Assembly: GCA_017410145.1 (NCBI GenBank)
Contig: JAFQRJ010000030.1
Coordinates: forward strand, 62,001 to 126,000
From: Tyzzerella sp.
Lineage (GTDB): Bacteria > Bacillota > Clostridia > Lachnospirales > Lachnospiraceae
Length of the DNA: 64,000 nt
Reading direction: 5' to 3'
Shown here one piece after another: positions 8,601-17,426 of this stretch. Below the pieces are notes generated by a model, which was given only the letters and a program-made list of their open reading frames with translations, ran no database searches and was not told the DNA's origin. The position numbers and the translations under genes were made by a program. Positions within the stretch are counted from its first letter, which is position 1, and every line of letters starts with the position of its first letter.

Positions 8601-11410
8601 GAAGTGGAGACGGCTGGTCAGTTAAGAAGGCGAGTGATGGCTGGTATCGAGTAAGCATGGATTTAGACACTGCTTTTGGAGTGTATAATAGATCTGTATT
8701 TAAATTCCGCTTTATGATTACAAACCAAGGAAAAGATTATGGTAAAAACACAGTTTTGTATTTGGATAATTTAGATATTGGTGCATTTTCATCATTAACA
8801 TCATATACAGTCGATGAGATGAATGATGCAACAAAAGCATATCATGAAATTGTAGATGGTGTGCTAAATGAGGTAAAAATCGATACTTCTGTATATAGTG
8901 AAGAAAGTCTTCAATCTCTGAAACTCGGAATCGATGCAGGTCGTGGCGAGATATGGGGATGCGCTGACTTGCAGATTGCAGAACTCACTAATTGGAAACC
9001 AGTGAACCTTAAAGGTAAAACAATTACTATGGATGTCAAAGCAGTTAATGCTGCAAATATGCTGGGTATTGCACTTGAAACACCAGGATATGGTTTGTCT
9101 GAATTCATGTGGATTGGTTTAACTGGAAGTGGTGAAGGCTGGTCCGCTGAAGAAATGAGTGATGGTTGGTGTCGCATAACAATGGATTTAGATACGATGT
9201 ACGGTGTATACAGTAGATCCGTATTTAAGTTCCGCATTATGATGACAAATCAAAATCAGGATTATGAAAAGGATTCCGCAATCTATATTGATAATGTGGA
9301 CCTAGGAGAAATTTCATCATTAACATCATATACAGTTGATGAAATCAATGATGCAACAAATGCATATCATGAAGTTGTAGATGGTGTGCTAAATGAGGTA
9401 AAAATCGATACTTCTGTATATAGTGAAGAAAGTCTTCAATCCCTGAAACTCGGAATCAACGCAGGTCGTGATTTGATATATGGTTGTGCAGACTTGCAGA
9501 TAGCAGAACTTACAAATTGGGTATCAGTAAACCTGAAAGACAAAACGATTACATTTGATGTAAAAGCAGTTAATGCAGCCCCAAGAGTAGGTATTGCACT
9601 TGAAACACCGGGATATGGTTTATCCGAATTCATGTGGATTGATTTAACCGGAAGTGGTGAAGGCTGGTCCGTTGCGGAGATGAGTGACGGCTGGTATCGT
9701 GTCACAATGGATTTGGATGCAATGTATGGTGTATACAGCAGATCGGTATTCAAGTTCCGTATTATGATGACAAATCAGAATCAAGATTATGCAAGCGATT
9801 CTGCAATTTATATTGACAACGTGTACCTTGGAGAAGTTTCTTCATTGACAACATATACCGTTGATGAAATCAATGATGCAACAAATGCATATCATGAGAT
9901 TGTAGATGGTGTGCTTAATGAGGTGCAGATTGACACATCTGTTTATAGCATGGGAAGTCTTCAATCTTTGAAACTTGTAATCAATGCAGACCGCGATGAA
10001 GTATGGGGATGTGCAGACTTGCAGATTGCATCACTTACAAATTGGGTATCAGTGAATCTTGCAGGTAAGACAATTACGATGGATGTGAAAGCAGTCAATG
10101 CTGCAAACATGCTGGGTATTGCACTTGAAACACCGGGATATGGTTTATCTGAATTTAAGTGGATAGGTTTGTCAGGAAGTGGTGAAGGCTGGTCCGTTGA
10201 GACACTGAGTGATGGTTGGTGCCGCATAACAATGGATTTGGATGCAATGTATGGTGTATACAGCAGATCGGTATTCAAGTTCCGTATTATGATGACAAAC
10301 CAAAACCAAGATTATACTAACGCATCTGTAATCTATATTGACAATGTAGATTTTGGAGAAGTATCATCTTTGACGACATATGTAGTAGATGAAATTAATG
10401 ATGCAATTAAGGTACATAGCGAAAAAGTAGATAATGTACTAAATACATTAGAGAAAGACTCTTCTGTGTATAGTAATAACAGTTTACAGTCCTTAAAACT
10501 TGGCATTGATGGTGTGAGCAAAGAAGTATGGGCGTGCGTTGATTTGTTTGTATCAGAACTCACGGGGTGGAAACCTGTGTATTTGAAAGGGAAGACAGTT
10601 ACTTTTGATGTTAAGATGTCAAACAGCGCAAACTTCTTTGGAGTTGCTATTGAAAAATCAGGACATGGTTTATCTGAATTTATCTGGGTTGGATTAGACA
10701 GTGCAGGAAATGGCTGGTCTACAGAGGCAATAGCTGATGGCTGGTATCGTGTAACACTAGATTTGGATAAAATGTATGGAGCATATACGACTTCTGTATT
10801 TAAGTTCCGTATTATGATTACAAACCAAGGTCAAGACCAGACAAATGCAACTGCAGTATATGTGGATAATTTTAATCTTGGACCTGTTAGTTCATTAACA
10901 GCCCATGAAACAAGTGAATCTGCTGATAAGTTAAACGTTCACAAAGACAATGTTGACCAAGTGTTAAACACGATGGTAAATGATGGCGGTACATGTAGTA
11001 CGGAAAATAGCACAACTTCCGTTAAAATGGGAATCGATGCAAACCGTGGAGAAACATGGGCATGCATGGACTTGTACGTGTCAGAACAAAATGGTTGGAA
11101 TGGCGTCAATATGACGGGCAAAACAGTTACATTTGACGTGAAAGTAGAAAATTCAGCTAATTACTTTGGATTAAGTGCTGAACTTTCTGGAACTGGACTT
11201 TCTGAGTTCATTTGGGTTGGCTTGGATAGCAATGGCAATGGATGGAGTACTGTTTCAAAAGGTGATGGATGGTATGCGGTAACCATTGATATGGACAAAG
11301 CTTTTGCAGGTTATCAGAGCAATGTGTTTAAGTTCCGTTTCATGATTACAAACAGCGGACAAGATTATGCACAGGCAACAGCAGTCTATTTAGACAATAT
11401 GAATTATTAA
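5642..11410 (+). CDS. Membrane-anchored giant protein with nine tandem beta-sandwich modules
   Basis: This 1922-residue protein starts at ATG 5642 behind AAGGAGGT. It has a positively charged N-terminus and one membrane segment (about residues 9-31, 'LLVTVPTLVVFGLVLFLLFWF'), so it is probably anchored with the rest outside. After a Big-like N-terminal region and one divergent domain, nine modules of about 175 residues follow. Each contains '[GA]xxW.PV[ND]', 'ISFDVK', 'GWxxxxxxDGWYR[VI]', 'VFKFR[FI]M[IM]TNQ' and ends 'YLDNLDIG'. The pattern resembles carbohydrate-binding module sandwiches (CBM11/CBM30-like), but I cannot assign a family. No catalytic motif is apparent. It probably holds polysaccharide at the cell surface for the neighbouring hydrolases and binding protein; a structural or adhesive role is equally possible. 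Confidence 0.8.
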   Translation: MLKTKWKKILLVTVPTLVVFGLVLFLLFWFKSKNTTGNVLKVEFSETIPDAELGVEYDFEPYILKQEDTEYSMTAQYLDDNFEYQDLEVDGFKFTQNELSDVYITVNAKRGELTATGEVTVKVVTNPDPIDKWQVSVWSEGGFTKKLNTDPQYLASEESNSSIKVEYMGNGILGTPLSIFPLLDFDTDKYISVEDWSNAVLTFDVYNPMDEEITFGMLIKHQALEVNTHFAQNPQFVAAPKQWTHVEYSYRSMSVTENFVFDEEFENSDHNIVQVTYSGATEDESAYVYSFYVDNLDICDYDAERFPDLDINIYNEHKDFLSSDDAMAVFVNNVAIKDAIAATKSTEKVSEYSRQSVKITLSNTGKAATAMVHSFIGGNPTGWKPLDITNASLSIDVLPINADNKMTIRFESDYNVFGRDIVIDLGDNTSGKGWTCTKLSNGWYRVSLDVKDADIGSAMVESDFIRCMRMYFSNNAATAGKASVVYLDNLNMTGYTTTPHPLDEDNAWDTMSPYTKIEKDDIVSQDDDTRVLIDGKELPKDKVNHQKAVVSKDSLMALKVTMSENGKKVNAETRFTIGGHYVGWKPIDITNATFSLDVKVVNADSTVVLKFESDDNLFGNDIKVLLGKNTSGAGWTCKELGDGWYRISVIPKNANVEWGMFKLDFVKYLRVCTTNSSATSGESAVYLDNLKMSGHKKTSVKLQSKEPWLTPSPYTAIEDGDLINLTIEQCNMDKAVMDRNVLSDHSAQSLRLEQNSGKEDSIQWSAVFISELNNWKGVDLRGKVISFDLKTENYNSWVGINIEHTEQGMLEGVYFNPTVGAKDSRYECVALSNGWTRVYVYVESAWGDYCDSVYKIMYTTNTEGSNKEKACAINIDNLKLLPGDEKQDASNVYSEIADGSLTGLTFDHSVQYGDSFKSLKLTLTSKNEETWGCADLQIAELTSWKPVNLKGKTISFDVKTVNAGNIGIALETPGYGMSEYVWIDLAGSGDGWSVKKASDGWYRVSMDLDTAFGVYNRSVFKFRFMITNQGKDYGKNTVLYLDNLDIGAFSSLTSYTVDEMNDATKAYHEIVDGVLNEVKIDTSVYSEESLQSLKLGIDAGRGEIWGCADLQIAELTNWKPVNLKGKTITMDVKAVNAANMLGIALETPGYGLSEFMWIGLTGSGEGWSAEEMSDGWCRITMDLDTMYGVYSRSVFKFRIMMTNQNQDYEKDSAIYIDNVDLGEISSLTSYTVDEINDATNAYHEVVDGVLNEVKIDTSVYSEESLQSLKLGINAGRDLIYGCADLQIAELTNWVSVNLKDKTITFDVKAVNAAPRVGIALETPGYGLSEFMWIDLTGSGEGWSVAEMSDGWYRVTMDLDAMYGVYSRSVFKFRIMMTNQNQDYASDSAIYIDNVYLGEVSSLTTYTVDEINDATNAYHEIVDGVLNEVQIDTSVYSMGSLQSLKLVINADRDEVWGCADLQIASLTNWVSVNLAGKTITMDVKAVNAANMLGIALETPGYGLSEFKWIGLSGSGEGWSVETLSDGWCRITMDLDAMYGVYSRSVFKFRIMMTNQNQDYTNASVIYIDNVDFGEVSSLTTYVVDEINDAIKVHSEKVDNVLNTLEKDSSVYSNNSLQSLKLGIDGVSKEVWACVDLFVSELTGWKPVYLKGKTVTFDVKMSNSANFFGVAIEKSGHGLSEFIWVGLDSAGNGWSTEAIADGWYRVTLDLDKMYGAYTTSVFKFRIMITNQGQDQTNATAVYVDNFNLGPVSSLTAHETSESADKLNVHKDNVDQVLNTMVNDGGTCSTENSTTSVKMGIDANRGETWACMDLYVSEQNGWNGVNMTGKTVTFDVKVENSANYFGLSAELSGTGLSEFIWVGLDSNGNGWSTVSKGDGWYAVTIDMDKAFAGYQSNVFKFRFMITNSGQDYAQATAVYLDNMNY
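8795..11407 (+). repeat. 525-bp tandem repeat array inside the giant protein gene
   Basis: The boundary 'TTAACA/TTGACA' plus the codons for SSLT[SA/TT]Y recurs at 8795, 9320, 9845, 10370 and 10895, exactly 525 bases apart. The copies at 8795, 9320 and 9845 are very similar at the nucleotide level, with long identical runs; the last two diverge. Four older, more diverged modules precede them from about 6600. The array encodes modules 5 to 9 of the protein. Confidence 0.9.
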
Positions 11411-11423
11411 TTTTAACAATAAG

Positions 11424-11455
11424 ACCGGAGTTTTACTATGTTGTAGAACTCCGGT
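11424..11455 (+). terminator. Hairpin between giant protein and GH38 genes
   Basis: ACCGGAGTT and AACTCCGGT form a perfect 9-bp stem around a 14-base loop. A clear U run is missing (GAAAGTGTTTATATT follows), so it may be a weak terminator or an mRNA-processing and stability element between the surface-protein genes and the cytoplasmic enzyme genes. Confidence 0.5.
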
Positions 11456-11514
11456 GAAAGTGTTTATATTGAAGATGTAAAAAAATAAAAATAAGTTAAA
11501 AAGGGGAATAAAAA

Positions 11515-14500
11515 GTGATATCGACTAGTTCCTATTACGAGAGAGCAGAAGTACTTCTGAAAGAATTAAAAAAACTAATTTTGCGGCAGGAAATTCCTTT
11601 GACCGATTTTCTATTTATGGAAACTGGTTACAAAAAAGGATCAATTTTGCCATCGCCAGATAATGAAAATTGGAAACTTTTTCATGAGAATGACACATGG
11701 GCAGGGAAACCAGATTTTCATGCTTGGTTCTATAAACATATTATTTTAGCAGATGATTTGTTAAACCAAACGGTTCGTTTTGATTTTCGAACGGAAAAAA
11801 CAGGGTGGCCGTCAACGAATCCACAATTTATAGCATATGTGGATGGGAATATTGTGCAAGGTTTGGATACGAATCATACTTATATTGAAGTCAAAGGTAA
11901 AAAAGAATTTGACCTTCACATTTATGCATATACCGCAATGGATATTTATGAAAAATTACAGTTCAAATCAAATATTCATGTTATTAATGAAAAAGTTGAA
12001 AAACTTTATTATGATTTGATAGTTCCATTTTCTGTGTTGGAGTTTCTAAGTGAGAATTCAAAAGAGTATTATGATATTCTTACGACTGTTAACCATGCAC
12101 TCACTTTTGTAGATTTTGATCAAGCGGGAAACATAGAATTCGATAAATCGATTGATGCTGCAACAGATTATTTTGAAAAAGAATTTTATCAACATATTTG
12201 TCATACGCAGAGAACAACCGTTACTTGCGCAGGACAAACTCATATTGATGTTGCGTGGTTATGGACAATTGCTCAAGCAAGAGAAAAAGCACAGCGTAGC
12301 TATGCGACTGTGATTGCATATATGGAGAAATATAAAGATTATCATTTCTTTTGCTCACAACCAGTTCTGTACAAAGCAATTAAGGAAGAAGCTCCGGATT
12401 TGTATAAAAAAATCAAAGAAATGGTTAAAGAGGGACGATTTGAAGCAGATGGTGCGATGTGGGTTGAAGCAGATTGCAACCTAATTAGTGGAGAGAGTAT
12501 GGTTCGCCAATTCTTATTTGGCAAACGATTTTTCAAGGAAGAGTTTGGCATTGATAGTCGAATTCTCTGGCTGCCGGATGTATTTGGATATTCCGCAGCG
12601 ATGCCGCAGATTTGCAAAATGTCCGGTGTTGATTCATTTGTAACTTCTAAAATATCATGGAACGACACCAATACGATGCCTCATGATGTTTTTGAGTGGC
12701 AGGGAATTGACGGGACAAGCCTGTTTACTTATTTCCTTACGGCGCAACAAATTACAAGTAACAACAAGCGTAACACAACGTACAATGCAGAAGTGTCACC
12801 GAATTACCTAGCAGGAACTTATGAACGATTCCAAGACAAAGGTTTGTCGGATAATGTGTTACTTGCTTATGGATATGGAGATGGTGGCGGCGGTCCTACT
12901 GTAGAGCAATTAGAATATATTCACCGTCTGGAGCGAGGAATTCCAGGATGCCCAAATGCGAAAATATCAACTGTTTCGTCATTTATAGATGAGTTAAAGG
13001 AGAAGACGAAGGGTCGTCTTGCAAAATGGGTAGGAGAACTTTATTTGGAATTTCATCGTGGAACTTACACTGCAATCGGAAAAAACAAGAAGAATAATCG
13101 TTATGCAGAGTTTTTATTGCATAATCTTGAAGCTGTAAGTACGATGGATTATTTGCTTACAGGAACAACATATCCTACACAAGATATCAATGCTTTGTGG
13201 GAAACAGTGTTAACGTTACAGTTTCATGATATTATTCCAGGCAGTTCAATTAAAGAAGTCTATGATGACAGTGACAGAATGTATACGGAAGTGTTCGAGA
13301 AGGCAGAAAGCATGTTGAAACAGTCTTTTGCAAACATTTCAAAACTTGCGTCAGATACAAATATAATATTTAATGGTCAGCCATATAAAACAAATGCACC
13401 AATATTGATGAATGGGAAATATACCAGCGTAAATGATGTCCCTTCATATGGCTTCATTACGTGTAATGATTTTGAAGAGACAAATCATGTTATATTGGAA
13501 GAACATTCGTTGGAAAATGATTATTATATCATTGAATTTAATGATAACTATGACATTATTCGAATGTATGACAAAGAAAACCAAAGAGAAATCTTAAAAG
13601 AGGGTACATATGGTAATGAGTTGATTGTGTATGATGATTTTTCCAGAGAGTATGAAGCATGGGAAATGCGAGAATTTTATACAGAAAAATCATATCCGTT
13701 ACATACATATGAAAGAGTAGAGCAGATTGATTTAGGACATAAAAAAGGAATTAAAATAGTTAGAAAGTATAGAGAGTCTACAATTGAACAAACGGTATTT
13801 TTACTAAATAATAGTCCGCGAATTGATTTTGAAACAGAAATAGATTGGCATCAAGAAAATAAAATCTTAAAAACGCAATTTCCAGTTGATGTTCATGCAG
13901 ATAAAGCAACGTTTGATATTCAATTTGGTAATATTGAACGTCCAACATATCGGAATACGTCTTGGGAGGCAGCTAAGTTCGAATCTTGCGCTCACAAATA
14001 TGTAGATATTTCGGAAGGTGACTATGGTGTTGCGTTACTTAATGATTGTAAATATGGATATGATGTTTTAGATGGACATTTAGGGTTGACATTGCTTCGT
14101 TGTCCAACATACCCATATAAAGATGCAGATAAAGGTGTACACAGTTTTACATATTCGTTATGTTCGCATAAAGGAAGTTTGGCTCAAAGTGATGTTGTCG
14201 CCTTGGCATTTGATTTAAATAATCCAATCATCCAATATCAAAGTGAGTCTGGTGGCAATGGACAAATTTCAGAATATTCTTTAATAAATTGCGACAAAAA
14301 TAACATAGTTATTGACACGATTAAAAAAGCGGAAAATGAAAACAGCATAATTGTTCGTCTTTATGAAACGCATAATATTCGTTCCGATGTCAGTTTTAAT
14401 CTGGGCTTTGATTTTGAAAGTGCATTCGTTTGCGATCTGCTTGAAAATAATTTATATCAAATTAATAGTGATTCAAGAACTATTAATTTGAAAGTAAAAC

Positions 14501-14535
14501 CTTTTGAGATAGTAACTCTAAAATTTAACGTTTAA
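11515..14535 (+). CDS. GH38 alpha-mannosidase
   Basis: The 1006-residue protein has no signal peptide and starts at GTG 11515, 8 bases after AAGGGG. It has the GH38 order: the N-terminal catalytic domain with 'HIDVAWLW' (H243, D245, zinc ligands in the family), 'WLPDVFGY' (nucleophile Asp about D355), 'EFHRGTYT', and the helical/beta middle domain with 'TLQFHDIIPGSSI'. The C-terminal beta domains include 'TDWH'-like 'EIDWHQENKILKTQFPV'. The length fits bacterial class II-type alpha-mannosidases. It should remove alpha-linked mannose in the cytoplasm from imported glycans. It is followed 11 bases later by the fucosidase gene, so the two are probably cotranscribed. Confidence 0.93.
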   Translation: MISTSSYYERAEVLLKELKKLILRQEIPLTDFLFMETGYKKGSILPSPDNENWKLFHENDTWAGKPDFHAWFYKHIILADDLLNQTVRFDFRTEKTGWPSTNPQFIAYVDGNIVQGLDTNHTYIEVKGKKEFDLHIYAYTAMDIYEKLQFKSNIHVINEKVEKLYYDLIVPFSVLEFLSENSKEYYDILTTVNHALTFVDFDQAGNIEFDKSIDAATDYFEKEFYQHICHTQRTTVTCAGQTHIDVAWLWTIAQAREKAQRSYATVIAYMEKYKDYHFFCSQPVLYKAIKEEAPDLYKKIKEMVKEGRFEADGAMWVEADCNLISGESMVRQFLFGKRFFKEEFGIDSRILWLPDVFGYSAAMPQICKMSGVDSFVTSKISWNDTNTMPHDVFEWQGIDGTSLFTYFLTAQQITSNNKRNTTYNAEVSPNYLAGTYERFQDKGLSDNVLLAYGYGDGGGGPTVEQLEYIHRLERGIPGCPNAKISTVSSFIDELKEKTKGRLAKWVGELYLEFHRGTYTAIGKNKKNNRYAEFLLHNLEAVSTMDYLLTGTTYPTQDINALWETVLTLQFHDIIPGSSIKEVYDDSDRMYTEVFEKAESMLKQSFANISKLASDTNIIFNGQPYKTNAPILMNGKYTSVNDVPSYGFITCNDFEETNHVILEEHSLENDYYIIEFNDNYDIIRMYDKENQREILKEGTYGNELIVYDDFSREYEAWEMREFYTEKSYPLHTYERVEQIDLGHKKGIKIVRKYRESTIEQTVFLLNNSPRIDFETEIDWHQENKILKTQFPVDVHADKATFDIQFGNIERPTYRNTSWEAAKFESCAHKYVDISEGDYGVALLNDCKYGYDVLDGHLGLTLLRCPTYPYKDADKGVHSFTYSLCSHKGSLAQSDVVALAFDLNNPIIQYQSESGGNGQISEYSLINCDKNNIVIDTIKKAENENSIIVRLYETHNIRSDVSFNLGFDFESAFVCDLLENNLYQINSDSRTINLKVKPFEIVTLKFNV

Positions 14536-14546
14536 AGAGGTGTAGT

Positions 14547-15785
14547 ATGATAATGAAAGAACAGCGGATAGAAAATTTCGAAAAACTAGGTTTTGGACTT
14601 TTTGTTCATTATGGACTCTATTCTTTGCTAGAAAAAGGAGAGTGGGTTTATGATCAAAAACCAGAATTACGAAAAGAATATTCTTCACTAATGAACGATT
14701 TCAGTGCGGAAAAATTTGATACAGATCGGTTAGCACAACTTGCAAAAAAGGCAGGTGCTAAGTATATTGTATTGACTTTACGTCATCACGATGGTTTTTC
14801 TTTATATGATACCAAGGGGTTAAATTGTTTTGATGCGCCGCACTCTAAAGCGAAAAGAGATATTGCAAAAGACTTTGTTGAAAGTTGTAACAAATACGGT
14901 ATTGTGCCATTTTTTTATCACACTACACTTGATTGGTACGAAGAAAGCTTTCATACGGATTTTAAGAGTTATCAAAAATATTTGAGAAAAAGTATCGAAT
15001 TGCTTTGTACTAATTATGGAAAAATTGGTGGTTTTTGGTTCGATGGGAATTGGTCAAAACCAGATGAGGATTGGGAAGAGGATGAACTTTATCGCCTGAT
15101 TCGTCAATATCAGCCGGATGCTATCATTATTAATAATTCTGGTTTACACCAACGAGGAAAGCATGGTAATGAGGAAATTGATAGTGTAACATTTGAAAGA
15201 GGAAGACCAGAATTTCATCAAAATATAGGTGATGGAAAATACCGTGCTGGGGAAATGTGTCAAACATTTAATTCGCATTGGGGATGTGCTTCAACTGATT
15301 TTTCTTACAAGTCTGTTCAAACAATTTTACGAGACTTAATAGAATGTCGCCGCTTTTCTTGTAATTTTCTTTTGAATATTGGTCCTCTGCCAGATGGAAG
15401 TATTAGGTTAATTGAGCAAGGAATGCTAGAAGAAATTGGTAATTGGATTCGGATTTTCGGGGAAAGTATTTATGACACAGCACCTTGCCAAATAAAATGT
15501 TTTGAAGAGGATGGTTTTGTATTGTCAAAAGGTGATGACTACTATTTATTTGTTTTTGACTTATGGGTCAATGGAGATGGAAATGTTAGTATCGGTTCGG
15601 GAACTTATAAAGAAGTTAGATTGCAAAACATATCTATAGATGATTACTCTATTAAATGGATTGATAATGGAGAGCAATTGAAATATTCCGTAATTGATAA
15701 TGAGATTGTCGTTCATGCCACGCCTTTCGAATATGGCTCGAACTACGTTGTTCGAGTAGCTAAAATATCAAAAAAAGAAATTTGA
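14547..15785 (+). CDS. GH29 alpha-L-fucosidase
   Basis: The 412-residue protein has the GH29 barrel features: 'LGFGLFVHYGLYS' near the N-terminus, 'YIVLTLRHHDGFSLYDTK' (HHDGF is a family hallmark), and 'IGGFWFDGNWS', whose Asp (about D166) is in the position of the catalytic nucleophile. The family normally uses a retaining mechanism on terminal L-fucose. It lacks a signal peptide, so it acts inside the cell. It lies 11 bases after the GH38 gene and directly before a GH123-like gene, which suggests coordinated trimming of a fucosylated glycan. ATG 14547 follows AGAGGTG; an in-frame ATG two codons later (14553) is a possible alternative. Confidence 0.92.
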   Translation: MIMKEQRIENFEKLGFGLFVHYGLYSLLEKGEWVYDQKPELRKEYSSLMNDFSAEKFDTDRLAQLAKKAGAKYIVLTLRHHDGFSLYDTKGLNCFDAPHSKAKRDIAKDFVESCNKYGIVPFFYHTTLDWYEESFHTDFKSYQKYLRKSIELLCTNYGKIGGFWFDGNWSKPDEDWEEDELYRLIRQYQPDAIIINNSGLHQRGKHGNEEIDSVTFERGRPEFHQNIGDGKYRAGEMCQTFNSHWGCASTDFSYKSVQTILRDLIECRRFSCNFLLNIGPLPDGSIRLIEQGMLEEIGNWIRIFGESIYDTAPCQIKCFEEDGFVLSKGDDYYLFVFDLWVNGDGNVSIGSGTYKEVRLQNISIDDYSIKWIDNGEQLKYSVIDNEIVVHATPFEYGSNYVVRVAKISKKEI

Positions 15786-15802
15786 GGGGAGGGTGTTATT
15801 CA

Positions 15803-17425
15803 ATGATTGAAATGAAATGCATTAGTTGTTTGGAAAAAATATTTCCATCCACAAATCCAGCATTGGTTCAGACGAAGTATTCCATGCTTGCAAATGAAAA
15901 ATTTAGTTTTCAAGTCGTTTTCAAATCAACTCAAACCGGGGTTGTGGAATTGCGTATCAAAAGCGACCTAGAACCTTATTTGAGAATGTATACCGTTGAA
16001 CTTGCACCGTCAATTGTTTCGAAAATGGCTGATTCTGATGATTATTTAATTTTTAATGAGAATAGTAGCACGCTATATCCCGATATTCTTATGCCATATG
16101 ATGGGAAATTTACTGTTGTTGAAAATCACTGGCAATCTGTATGGGTTACAGTTGAAAGTAATCAAGGATTGCCAGTAGGAAATCATACGATTTGTTTCGA
16201 AATTGGGGATTATTTTGTAAAAGACACAATAGCAACTACGGAATATAATGTGGAAGTTTTAGATGCATCTTTAACAAAGTCGAATTTGATATATACAAAT
16301 TGGCTACATTATGATAGCATTTCTGCTTATTACAATACAAAGGTCTTTTCGAAAAAATTCGATGTGCTTTTAGAAAATTATATTAAAAATGCAGTGAATC
16401 ACGGAATGAATATGTTATTCACACCGCTTTTTACGCCACCGTTAGACACAGCTCCAAATATTTATAGAAGAACTGTGCAGCTCGTTGATGTAGAAGTGCA
16501 TGGTGACTCGTATTCGTTTGATTTTAGTCGACTGAAAAGATTTATGGATAAAGCAAGAGAATTAGGAATTGAATATTTTGAAATGAGCCATTTAACAACA
16601 CAGTGGGGGGCAGAGTTTACACCTAAAATTATTGCGCGAAAAAATAATAAGAAAGTGCGTATTTTTGGCTGGGATAAAAAATCCACTTCCCATGAATATT
16701 TAAATTTTTTGGATTGTTTTTTGCCTCAACTTACAAAGTTTTTGTCGAGTGCAGGGTATTCTAAGAAGTGTTTTTTTCATATTTCTGATGAACCGAATGA
16801 AAATTATGTTGCAACTTACGAATGCATATCAAAACACATCAGAAAGCATTTAGTAGGATATCCAATCATGGATGCTTTGAGTGACCCGGTGTTTTATGAA
16901 AAAGGTCTTATTGATTTACCAATTTCAGCAACCGAATATATTTCTGATTTTATAAAAAAGGATATTACTGCCTGGGCTTATTACTGTGGAGAACAACACA
17001 GGAACAATCTTTCAAATAGATTATTCAATATGCCTTCTCTGCGCAATCGTATTATTGGAATTCAGTTGTATTTGAATGATATTCGTGGATTTTTACATTG
17101 GGGCTATAATTTTTATAACTCATATCTGTCGAGAACAGAGATCAATCCGTATGTTGTTACTGATGCAGGAAAAACATATCTTAGCGGGGACAGTTTTATT
17201 GTTTATCCGGGAAAAAAAGAACCAATTAATTCACTTCGACATGAAGTGTTCTTTGATGCAATACAAGATTATCGGTTACTATGTTCGCTAGAATGTAAAA
17301 TAGGCAAAGAAAAGGTGAAGAAAATATTATCTGAAGAAGGCATAGAAGGTTTTGAACAATATCCTCATGATGAAACTTGGTTTTTGAATCTACGCGATAG
17401 ATTAAACCGGTTGTTGGTATCATAG
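15803..17425 (+). CDS. Cytoplasmic GH123-like (DUF4091) protein
   Basis: I chose ATG 15803, about 9 bases after GAGGGGAGGG, giving 540 residues; the open frame runs further upstream and overlaps the fucosidase stop. The N-terminal half is a beta-sandwich ('MLANEKFSFQVVFKST'). The catalytic half contains 'FFHISDEPNENY' (about D329-E330), the acidic pair of GH123, and ends with 'SLRHEVFFDAIQDYRLL', equivalent to the DUF4091 C-terminal signature. The family includes beta-N-acetylgalactosaminidases. There is no signal peptide. It is only distantly similar to the lipoprotein at 3773, so the two are not recent duplicates and may act on different linkages or compartments. Its stop is 1 base from the end of the convergent araC-type gene. 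Confidence 0.78.
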   Translation: MIEMKCISCLEKIFPSTNPALVQTKYSMLANEKFSFQVVFKSTQTGVVELRIKSDLEPYLRMYTVELAPSIVSKMADSDDYLIFNENSSTLYPDILMPYDGKFTVVENHWQSVWVTVESNQGLPVGNHTICFEIGDYFVKDTIATTEYNVEVLDASLTKSNLIYTNWLHYDSISAYYNTKVFSKKFDVLLENYIKNAVNHGMNMLFTPLFTPPLDTAPNIYRRTVQLVDVEVHGDSYSFDFSRLKRFMDKARELGIEYFEMSHLTTQWGAEFTPKIIARKNNKKVRIFGWDKKSTSHEYLNFLDCFLPQLTKFLSSAGYSKKCFFHISDEPNENYVATYECISKHIRKHLVGYPIMDALSDPVFYEKGLIDLPISATEYISDFIKKDITAWAYYCGEQHRNNLSNRLFNMPSLRNRIIGIQLYLNDIRGFLHWGYNFYNSYLSRTEINPYVVTDAGKTYLSGDSFIVYPGKKEPINSLRHEVFFDAIQDYRLLCSLECKIGKEKVKKILSEEGIEGFEQYPHDETWFLNLRDRLNRLLVS

Positions 17426-17426
17426 T

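Noticed and set aside
8185-10563. Series of minus-strand frames of 76-113 codons spaced 525 bases apart
   Set aside because: They mirror the tandem repeats of the plus-strand giant gene, lack ribosome binding sites and begin at the same module position; they are shadows of the repeat.
8795-11407. Possible CRISPR-like repeat array
   Set aside because: The period is 525 bases, the whole unit is coding in one frame, and there are no short repeats with unique spacers.
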